Shown: piece after piece, positions 1 to 5,221 of the stretch
How the letters are laid out: each line of letters opens with the position of its first letter
Numbering within the stretch: the stretch's first letter is position 1
Assembly: GCA_019348435.1 (NCBI GenBank)
Contig: JAHWJM010000179.1
Coordinates: 1-5,812 of the forward strand
Direction: 5' to 3'
Origin: Actinomycetota bacterium
GTDB taxonomy: Bacteria > Actinomycetota > Thermoleophilia > Solirubrobacterales > Solirubrobacteraceae
Length of the DNA: 5,812 nucleotides
Translations under genes and position numbers: made by a program
Notes under the pieces: generated by a model
The model's database searches: none
The model's input: the letters and a program-made list of their open reading frames with translations, nothing else
What the model was told of the DNA's origin: nothing

Positions 1-2
1 TC

Positions 3-341
3 ACCCTCGCGCCCGCCGGCGACCGCGGGTGGAGCACCTTCGACGGCCAGGCGTACGAGATGGACCTGCGCGACCGGACATCGCCCGCCGTGGTGCGGGG
101 CCTCGCGGTTCCTGACCTGACGGCGCAGAGCCACGAGGCGGCGGGCGACGTGCGGATCAGCCGCGACAGCCAGTCGCTCGTGGTGCTGACTTCCACGGGA
201 GTGGCCGTGCTGCGCCCCACCGGCAGCGGTCCCACGGCGGGAGCGGAGTCGACGTCACCGTCGCCGTCACCGTCGCCGTCACCGTCGCCGTCGCCGGCGA
301 GCGCGGCGATGCCCTCGGCGACCGTGAACTTCTTCTCGTAG
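3..341 (+). CDS. 3' end of an unidentified protein, possibly a beta-propeller type, with a Ser-Pro repeat tail (partial)
   Basis: This frame is open from the left edge and ends at a TAG at 339-341, giving 112 visible residues with the N-terminus outside the window. The first 75 or so residues contain alternating hydrophobic and polar stretches such as VRISRDSQSLVVLTSTGVAV. That resembles one blade of a WD40/TolB-like beta-propeller, but no diagnostic motif is present and the function is unknown. Next comes a Gly/Thr/Ala-rich linker and about seven Ser-Pro dipeptides (about 255-295), typical of low-complexity linkers in secreted or surface proteins. The last 15 or so codons (about 296-341) are the exact antisense of the conserved hisA 3' end, so the native C-terminus has probably been replaced or fused here. 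It is the only rightward gene and converges on the his operon. I am moderately sure that the part up to about 250 is coding, because the opposite strand there looks like noise, and unsure that the annotated end is authentic. Confidence 0.5.
   Translation, partial: TLAPAGDRGWSTFDGQAYEMDLRDRTSPAVVRGLAVPDLTAQSHEAAGDVRISRDSQSLVVLTSTGVAVLRPTGSGPTAGAESTSPSPSPSPSPSPSPASAAMPSATVNFFS
248..295. repeat. 12-bp tandem repeat at the convergent gene junction
   Basis: Three perfect tandem copies of GTCACCGTCGCC lie at 254-289. They are flanked by related hexamers, GTCGAC at 248-253 and GTCGCC at 290-295, making eight hexamer units of the form GTCNNC. Read rightward it encodes Ser-Pro repeats in the plus-strand frame. 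Read leftward it encodes Gly-Asp repeats continuing the hisA frame. In a different leftward frame each 12-bp unit supplies a TGA (255-257, 267-269, 279-281), so a one-base slip upstream of it would terminate hisA. Repeats like this are prone to replication slippage and to assembly error. Confidence 0.85.
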
Positions 342-1015
342 AGCGCCTTGCCGGCGATCACGCCGACGAGGTTGACCTGGCGCAGCGAGGCGAGCGCGAC
401 GAGATCCTCCAGCCGCCCGATCCCGCCCGAGTACATGAAGCGTCCGCGCACGACCCGCGCGACGCGGCGGATCTCGTCGAGGTTCGGACCGCCGAGCAAG
501 CCGTCCTTGTCGACGTTCGTGTACCCGAACGTCCGCACGCCGCGGTCCTGCAGGCGCTCGATCGCGGCCGTCGCTGGCAGCGTCGTTGTTTTGGTCCAGC
601 CTGCGGTCGAGACGAAGCCGCCGCGGGTGTCGACGCTGACGACGATCCGCTTGCCGTAGCGGGCGACGGTCTCGTCGAGGAAGTCGACGTCGGCGAACGC
701 CGCGGTGCCGAGGATCGCGCGCGAGGCGCCGGCATCGATCGCCCCGGCGACCGCCTCGATCGAGCGCAGCCCGCCGCCGTACTGCACCGGCACGCCGAGC
801 TGCTCGACGACCCGGGCGAGATGGTCGAGGTTCTGCGGCGACCCCGTACGCGCGCCGTCGAGGTCGACCATGTGCAGGTAGCGTGCGCCGGCGTCGACCC
901 ACGCGCGGGCGGCCTCCAGGGAGCTGGCGGCGTAGACGGTCTCGGCATCGAAGTCGCCCTGCACGAGCCGCACGGCCCTCCCGCCGGCGATGTCGATCGC
1001 GGGATAGAGGATCAC
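293..1015 (-). CDS. hisA: HisA, ProFAR isomerase; conserved core, no stop codon found
   Basis: 1-(5-phosphoribosyl)-5-[(5-phosphoribosylamino)methylideneamino]imidazole-4-carboxamide isomerase, a cytoplasmic TIM-barrel enzyme performing the Amadori rearrangement that feeds IGP synthase (HisF-HisH). The start is GTG at 1015, sharing GTGA with the hisH stop. It opens with ILYPAIDIAGGRAVRLVQGD, which holds the catalytic Asp8. A second catalytic Asp lies at about 129 (VVSVDTRGG) and the conserved Thr at about 166 (GYTNVDKDG). The phosphate loops are YGGGLR (about 79-84) and YSGGIG (about 195-200). The core ends with GKALYEKKFTVAEGIAALAG at residue 241, the usual length for the family. No stop follows: the frame continues through a Gly-Asp repeat for about 97 more codons to the window edge at position 2, and that extension looks like antisense of the convergent gene. 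The coordinates given are the conserved core only. YGGG rather than SGG argues for HisA over the bifunctional PriA, though specificity cannot be settled by eye. There is no clear Shine-Dalgarno sequence, so coupling to hisH is likely. Confidence 0.9.
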
Positions 1016-1647
1016 GCGTGGACCGACGCGCAGATGCCGACGAAGTTGCGCAGCAGCGCAAGTCCGTGCTTCGAGGACTTCTCGGGATGGCACTGCGCGC
1101 CGAAGACGTTGCCCGAAGCGACGAAGGAGACGAACCGTGAGCCGTACTCGCCGCGGCCGATCACGATCGACGGGTCCTCGGGCTCGGCGACGAACGTGTG
1201 CACGTGGTAGAAGGCGGCGGGCTCCGGCAGGCCGTCGCACAGCGCCGACGGACGCTCCCAGCGCACGGCGTTCCAGCCGATGTGGGGAAGCTTGTGGCCG
1301 CGCGGGTCCAGGCGCACGACCTCGCCGGAGAGCAGGCCGAGCCCATCGGCGCCCTCGTGCTCGACCGAGCGCTCGAAGAGCAGCTGCATGCCGAGGCACA
1401 ACCCGATGACCGGCTTTCCGCCCTGCGCGTGCGCGCGCACCACGTCGTCGAGGCCGAGCGCGCGCAGGCGCCGCATCGCCTCGGGAAACGCGCCGACGCC
1501 GGGCACGACGAGCCCGTCGGCAGCACGCAGCTCGCCGGGATCAGACGTCTGCGCGATCGGCGTCCCCACGTGCTCGAAGGCCTTGGCGACCGAGCGCCGG
1601 TTGCCCATCCCGTAGTCGACCATCGCGATCGTCAGTCGCCCGCTCAC
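1012..1647 (-). CDS. hisH: HisH, glutaminase subunit of imidazole glycerol phosphate synthase
   Basis: Class I glutamine amidotransferase subunit. It hydrolyses glutamine and passes ammonia to HisF, which converts PRFAR to imidazole glycerol phosphate and AICAR. The predicted protein is 211 residues, typical for HisH. It starts LTIAMVDYGMGNRRSV, followed by VVPGVGAFPEAM (about 47-58), the nucleophile elbow GLCLGMQLLFE with Cys84, the HKLPHIGWN segment (about 118-126), FYHVHTF (about 146-152) and AQCHPEKS with His187 and Glu189 completing the Cys-His-Glu triad. I chose the GTG at 1647 because it overlaps the hisB stop (GTGA) and keeps the first beta strand; the internal ATG at 1623 would cut into that strand. 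Upstream there is only a weak purine-rich stretch (GAAGGG, about 12 nt away), which suits translational coupling. The partner hisF is not in this window, although it commonly lies next to hisA. Confidence 0.95.
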   Translation of the reverse strand: MSGRLTIAMVDYGMGNRRSVAKAFEHVGTPIAQTSDPGELRAADGLVVPGVGAFPEAMRRLRALGLDDVVRAHAQGGKPVIGLCLGMQLLFERSVEHEGADGLGLLSGEVVRLDPRGHKLPHIGWNAVRWERPSALCDGLPEPAAFYHVHTFVAEPEDPSIVIGRGEYGSRFVSFVASGNVFGAQCHPEKSSKHGLALLRNFVGICASVHA

Positions 1648-2318
1648 CCCGTCAGTGTGCCCTTCGTCGACGGCACGCCGCTCTCGGTCGGATCGATCGC
1701 GATCGCCGCGCGCAGCGCGCGGGCGAAGGCCTTGAAGGACGCCTCGATCATGTGATGGGCGTTGGACCCGGCCTGGACCTCGAGGTGCAGCGTCAGGCGC
1801 GCGTTGCCGGCCACGGCACGAAAGAACTCCTCGAGCAGCTCGTGCTCGAAGCCGCCGGTCTCTCCCCCGGGCAGCCCGCCGTCGTCGAGCGCGACGAAGG
1901 CGCGCCCCGAGACGTCGATCGCGCACATCGCGCGCGCCTCGTCCATCGGCACGACGGCGTGGCCGTAGCGGAAGATCGCGCGACGGTCGCCGAGCGCGGC
2001 GTCCAGCGCCTGCCCGAGGACGATCCCGACATCCTCGACGGTGTGATGCGAGCCGGTCTGCAGGTCGCCCTTGGCGAGGACGGTCAGGTCCAGGCGCCCG
2101 TGGCGGGCGAGCAGGTCGAGCATGTGGTCCAGAAAACCGACCCCGGTCTGACGGCTGCCGGCGCCGCTGCCGTCGAGCGCGAGCTCGAGCGTGATGTCGG
2201 TCTCGCCGGTGCGGCGCTGACGCTGGGCCGTGCGGCGTTCAGGGGTCATCGCGAGAACCGGCGTGTCGGCCCCGCCATCGGGACGGTCGAGCAATGGCGT
2301 GCAGTCATCGCGGCGCAT
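1644..2318 (-). CDS. hisB: HisB, imidazoleglycerol-phosphate dehydratase
   Basis: Mn-dependent dehydratase converting imidazole glycerol phosphate to imidazole acetol phosphate. This is the stand-alone dehydratase type, without the N-terminal phosphatase of the enterobacterial bifunctional enzyme. Residue numbers assume the 224-residue form. Family motifs in order: RTGETDITLEL (about 36-46), GFLDHMLDLLARHG (61-74), the metal-binding SHHTVEDVG (90-98), FRYGHAVVPMDEA (116-128), LLEEFFRAVA (161-170) and the second metal cluster NAHHMIEASFKAFARAL (186-202). It ends at a TGA shared with the hisH start. The start is uncertain. The ATG at 2318 overlaps hisD by 14 nt and has GGGGGAG directly before it, which is too close for an ideal ribosome-binding site. 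The ATG at 2249 would give 201 residues starting MTPERRTAQRQRRTGETD, closer to the family norm but without a visible ribosome-binding site. The 23 extra residues show no recognisable domain. Confidence 0.94.
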   Translation of the reverse strand: MRRDDCTPLLDRPDGGADTPVLAMTPERRTAQRQRRTGETDITLELALDGSGAGSRQTGVGFLDHMLDLLARHGRLDLTVLAKGDLQTGSHHTVEDVGIVLGQALDAALGDRRAIFRYGHAVVPMDEARAMCAIDVSGRAFVALDDGGLPGGETGGFEHELLEEFFRAVAGNARLTLHLEVQAGSNAHHMIEASFKAFARALRAAIAIDPTESGVPSTKGTLTG

Positions 2319-3573
2319 TCTCCCCCACGCGCGCCTGCATCGACTCGGCGTGCACGGTGAACCCCTCGGCCCGCGCGATCGGCTCGCCGGCCGCGGCGAG
2401 CGCGGTCGCCGCCGGGCCGATGTGGACCTCGCTCATCCGGCGGCGAAACGCCCGCGGCGACAGGCCCGATGCATAGCGCGCCGAGCCGCCGGTCGGCAGG
2501 CAGTGGTTCGAACCCGCGACGTAGTCGCCGAAGGCGGTCGCGCCCGCGGAGCCGACGAAGACGCAGCCCGCCGTGCGCACCCGCGGCGCGAGGCGCTCGA
2601 CGGCCGGGCCGACGAGCTCGAGGTGCTCGGGCGCGAACGCCTCGCAGAACGCGAGCGCCTCCCGAAGCGACTCCGCATGGACGAGCACGAACGCCGCGGG
2701 ATCGGAGTGCTCGCGCCCGGTGCGGAGTCGCTCGAGCGCGTCGGCCACCGCGTGCAGCAGCGGCGCCGAACCGGAGACCGCCACCACCGGCGCACCGGGG
2801 CCGTGCTCGCCCTGGGCGAGCAGGTCGAGGGCGACGAGCTGCGGATCGGCCGAAGCGTCTGCGAAGACGAGCACGTCGCTGGGGCCGTAGAAGCCGTCGA
2901 TGCCGACGACGTCGGAGACCTGTCGCTTGGCCTCCTGAGCGAACAGGCTGCCGGGGCCGGCGACGACGTCGACGCGCTCGATCGTCTCCGTCCCGTACGC
3001 GACCGCCGCGATCCCGTGGGCACCGCCCATCGCGTAGACCTCATGCACGCCGCACAGCGCGCACGCGCCGCGGATGACGGCGTCCAGCGGCGGCGCCGTC
3101 AGCACGACGACCTCCTCGACGCCCGCCGCGCGCGCGGTCACGACACCCATCACCACCGCCGACGGATAGGGCGCCTGGCTGCCAGGGACGTAGATCGCCG
3201 CGCGGCGCACGGGCACCTCGCGCAGCACCACGCGCTGGCCCTGCGGCAGCGTCACGCCGACGTCGTCGCCGATCCCCGCATCGGCCACGAGCGCGACGTT
3301 CGTGATCGCGACCTCCAGGCCCGCGCGCACGTCGTCGGCGAGCAGCCCCGCGTCGAGCTCCTCCGGCGCCAGGCGCAGCGAGGGCGGCGCGGGCGTGCCG
3401 CCCATGTCAAAGCGCGCGACGAGTTCGCGCAGGGCCCGATCGCCGCCGTCGCGAACGGCGCCGACGATCTCCGCGACGGCCTCGCTGACCGACGCGGGCG
3501 GCGGCGCGAGCGCGCGCACCGAGGCCGCCGCGGCGACCGGGTCGCCGCCCACCGCAACGCGCTCAATCCGCAC
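2305..3573 (-). CDS. hisD: HisD, histidinol dehydrogenase
   Basis: Zn- and NAD-dependent enzyme oxidising L-histidinol through histidinaldehyde to L-histidine, the last two steps of the pathway. The 422 residues are close to the family length. Visible motifs: YVPGSQAPYPSAVVMGVV (about 128-145), AMGGAHGIAAVAYGTETI (181-198), VAGPGSLFAQEAKRQV (204-219), GIDGFYGPSDVLV (224-236), AQGEHGPGA with zinc ligands Gln254 and His257, FAPEHLELVGP with catalytic Glu316/His317, FGDYVAGSNHCLPTGG with zinc ligand Asp350, and EGFTVHAESMQAR with zinc ligand His408. All known catalytic and metal residues are therefore present. GFYGPSD departs from the more common AGPSE form but keeps the backbone-turn residues. 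The start is GTG at 3573, overlapping the hisG end by 11 nt, with GGAG 7 nt upstream. This is the clearest ribosome-binding site in the operon. Confidence 0.97.
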   Translation of the reverse strand: MRIERVAVGGDPVAAAASVRALAPPPASVSEAVAEIVGAVRDGGDRALRELVARFDMGGTPAPPSLRLAPEELDAGLLADDVRAGLEVAITNVALVADAGIGDDVGVTLPQGQRVVLREVPVRRAAIYVPGSQAPYPSAVVMGVVTARAAGVEEVVVLTAPPLDAVIRGACALCGVHEVYAMGGAHGIAAVAYGTETIERVDVVAGPGSLFAQEAKRQVSDVVGIDGFYGPSDVLVFADASADPQLVALDLLAQGEHGPGAPVVAVSGSAPLLHAVADALERLRTGREHSDPAAFVLVHAESLREALAFCEAFAPEHLELVGPAVERLAPRVRTAGCVFVGSAGATAFGDYVAGSNHCLPTGGSARYASGLSPRAFRRRMSEVHIGPAATALAAAGEPIARAEGFTVHAESMQARVGENAPR

Positions 3574-4204
3574 GCAGCTTCTCCAGCATCGTGTCGATCG
3601 CGGCTGCCTTGAGCTTGTGCGACACGGGGTTGGCGATCAGGCGTGCCGTCGAGACGAAGATCTCCTCGCGGATGACCAGGTTGTTCTCGCGCAGGGTCGT
3701 GCCGGTGGCGGTCAAGTCCACGATCGCCTCGACGAGCCCCGTGAGCGGGGCCAACTCGACGGACCCCTTGACCTCGACGATCTCGGCTTGACGGCCGGTC
3801 GCCTCGAAATACGCGGCGGCAGTCTTGTAGTACTTCGTCGCAACCCGCATGACGCCCAGGCGGCGCAGCGCCTCGACCGAGGGATCGGGACCGTCGACGG
3901 TGGCGAGCACCATCGTGCAGGCGCCGTAGCCGAGATCCATCAGCTCGTAGACATCGCGGTCGGGCTGCTCGGTGATGACGTCCTTGCCGGTGATCCCGAC
4001 ATCGGCGGCGCCGGCCTCGACGTACGTCGGCACGTCGGAGGGGCGCATCGTGACGATCCCGATGTCGGCGAACAGCAGCTTGCGATGGTTGGACCGCACC
4101 TCGGAGGTGTCGATGCCGATGGCGTCGAGGCGGTCGAGCGACTCGCGCATGAGCGCGCCGCGCGGCACCGCGATCACGAGATCGGGGGTCGCCGGCGGGA
4201 TCAC
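3563..4204 (-). CDS. hisG: HisG, ATP phosphoribosyltransferase catalytic subunit, short form
   Basis: Catalyses the first committed step of histidine synthesis, joining ATP and PRPP to give phosphoribosyl-ATP. The 213 residues contain only the two-lobed catalytic part. The C-terminal ACT-like histidine-binding domain of the long form (about 285-300 residues) is missing, which defines the HisG-S class that works in a hetero-octamer with HisZ. Motifs: VIAVPRGALMRESLDRL (about 10-26), ADVGITGKDVITE (67-79), LGYGACTMVLA (91-101), RVATKYYKTAAAYF (120-133) and the PRPP-binding loop VDLTATGTTLRENNL (162-176). The start is GTG at 4204, sharing GTGA with the hisZ stop. The immediate overlap with hisZ fits co-production of the two subunits in equal amounts. 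Feedback inhibition by histidine would be expected to act through HisZ. Confidence 0.96.
   Translation of the reverse strand: MIPPATPDLVIAVPRGALMRESLDRLDAIGIDTSEVRSNHRKLLFADIGIVTMRPSDVPTYVEAGAADVGITGKDVITEQPDRDVYELMDLGYGACTMVLATVDGPDPSVEALRRLGVMRVATKYYKTAAAYFEATGRQAEIVEVKGSVELAPLTGLVEAIVDLTATGTTLRENNLVIREEIFVSTARLIANPVSHKLKAAAIDTMLEKLRAD
3581..3584 (-). promoter_or_regulatory. Shine-Dalgarno site for hisD
   Basis: On the minus strand the sequence TGGAGAAGCTGC directly precedes the GTG at 3573. The GGAG core is 7 nt from the start codon, an ideal spacing, and lies inside the last codons of hisG. It supports the GTG start and shows that hisD can recruit ribosomes itself, unlike hisA and hisH where no good site is visible. 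Confidence 0.6.
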
Positions 4205-5187
4205 GGCTGCACGACCTTCTCCTCGCCGGTCAGGGCGATGTGCAGCCGGTCGATCGTCAGCGCGAAGCCGACGGCGGGCAGCGGCCGCCCGAAGCGGCCG
4301 AGCAGGTCGTCGTAGCGCCCACCGCCGCCGAGCGGCGCGCCGAGCGCCGGGTCGTAGACGTCGAAGACGGCGCCGGTGTAATAGCCCATCTTGCGCACGA
4401 GGCCCAGATCGAAGATGACGCGCGCGGCCACCTCCGGCGCCAGCAGCTCGTAGAGGCGGGCGAGGCCGCCGACGGCGTCTGCGAGCGGTCCGCCGGCGTC
4501 CGCCAGCACGTCGGGGCCGCCGCGGATCTGCGGCACGCGCAGCAGCAGCTCGGCGTCGTCGTCGTCGAGCCCGAGGCGCCCGATCGCAGCCTCCAGCGCG
4601 ACGAAGTCGCGGTTGACGAGCGTGTCCATGAGCAGCCCGACGTCGTCTGATCCCACGCCATGCGAGCGCAGCAGCATCGGATACAGCGAGGCGTCGCCGA
4701 GGCCGATCCGGAATCCGCGCAGGCCCACCGCGTCAAGCGCGTGGTGGAGGACGGTCAGCGCCTCGGCCGTGCCCTCCGGCCCCGGCGCGCCGACGAGCTC
4801 GATCCCCGCCTGCAGGAACTCGCGCATCTGGCCACGGTGCGGGCGCACCCCGCGATAGGCGTGGCCGAAGTAGCACAAACGCAGCGGCGGCTCGGCGGCC
4901 GCGAAGCGCGTGGCCACGAGCCGCGCGATCGGCACGGTCATGTCGGTGCGCAGGGCGAGCACCTCGCCGTGGTCGTCCATGACGCGATATGCCGGCGGCG
5001 CGCCGCCGCCGCGGGCGAGCACGTTCTCGTACTCCAGCGCGGGCGTCCAGACCTCGCCGTAGCCGTCGTGCTCGAAGATGCCGCGCACCGCCTCCGTGAT
5101 GTCGCGCAGCTCGCGCATCTCGTCGGGCAGCACGTCACGGGTGCCGGAGGGAATGGGATGGATCTGGGGGCGCACGGGTGCTGCCAA
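4201..5187 (-). CDS. hisZ: HisZ, ATP phosphoribosyltransferase regulatory subunit (HisRS-like)
   Basis: A paralogue of the histidyl-tRNA synthetase catalytic core that binds HisG-S, activates it and confers histidine feedback control; it does not charge tRNA. Class II synthetase-like features are present: PIPSGTRDVLPDEM at the N-terminus (about 11-24), ALRTDMTVPIARL (78-90), a motif-2-like RLCYFGHAYRGVRPHRGQMREFLQAGIELVG (103-133), the histidine-binding region GLVRKMGYYTGAVFDVY (262-278), LGGGGRYDDLLGRFG (286-300) and a motif-3-like AVGFALTIDRL (305-315). The protein stops at 328 residues just after motif 3, without the roughly 100-residue anticodon-binding domain of true HisS (usually above 400 residues). 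Together with adjacent short hisG this identifies HisZ. The longest start is TTG at 5187; GTG at 5175 is an alternative four codons in, and neither has a convincing ribosome-binding site. It lies 34 nt downstream of murA. Confidence 0.94.
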   Translation of the reverse strand: MAAPVRPQIHPIPSGTRDVLPDEMRELRDITEAVRGIFEHDGYGEVWTPALEYENVLARGGGAPPAYRVMDDHGEVLALRTDMTVPIARLVATRFAAAEPPLRLCYFGHAYRGVRPHRGQMREFLQAGIELVGAPGPEGTAEALTVLHHALDAVGLRGFRIGLGDASLYPMLLRSHGVGSDDVGLLMDTLVNRDFVALEAAIGRLGLDDDDAELLLRVPQIRGGPDVLADAGGPLADAVGGLARLYELLAPEVAARVIFDLGLVRKMGYYTGAVFDVYDPALGAPLGGGGRYDDLLGRFGRPLPAVGFALTIDRLHIALTGEEKVVQP

Positions 5188-5221
5188 TGTAGAAGGCGAT
5201 GCGGAGGCGGTGCTCGCCGAG
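5188..5221 (-). other. Short murA-hisZ spacer without visible promoter or terminator
   Basis: These 34 bases are the only untranslated gap in the leftward cluster. I see no inverted repeat followed by a T-run, no convincing -35/-10 pair and no strong Shine-Dalgarno sequence before the hisZ TTG. The simplest reading is that hisZ is read through from murA, so any his promoter or attenuator lies upstream of the window or inside murA. Confidence 0.4.

Noticed and set aside
248..295. CRISPR-like or terminator structure
   Set aside because: The units are contiguous 12-mers without spacers, and there is no stem-loop followed by a T-run. It is a simple coding tandem repeat.
293..1015. PriA (bifunctional HisA/TrpF) as an alternative to HisA
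   Set aside because: The first phosphate loop reads YGGGLR, as in HisA, rather than the SGG form I know from PriA. The call is kept at HisA, with specificity noted as untested.
279..1061. Minus-strand 260-codon frame covering hisA
   Set aside because: It is Arg-rich noise in the wrong frame. The true HisA motifs lie in the adjacent frame starting with GTG at 1015. It is relevant only because its TGA at 279-281 would end hisA after a one-base slip.
2230..3612. Plus-strand open frame of 460 codons opposite hisD
   Set aside because: It is an antisense shadow of hisD: Arg/Ala/Asp/His-rich, without motifs, while the minus strand carries every HisD catalytic and zinc residue. Long antisense frames are expected at this GC content.
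3302..4315. Plus-strand open frame of 337 codons opposite hisG and hisD
   Set aside because: Same reason. It spans the boundary of two well-supported minus-strand genes and has low-complexity composition.
4201..5187. Histidyl-tRNA synthetase (hisS) as an alternative to HisZ
   Set aside because: The protein ends at 328 residues with no anticodon-binding domain, and it overlaps a short-form hisG, the usual partner of HisZ.
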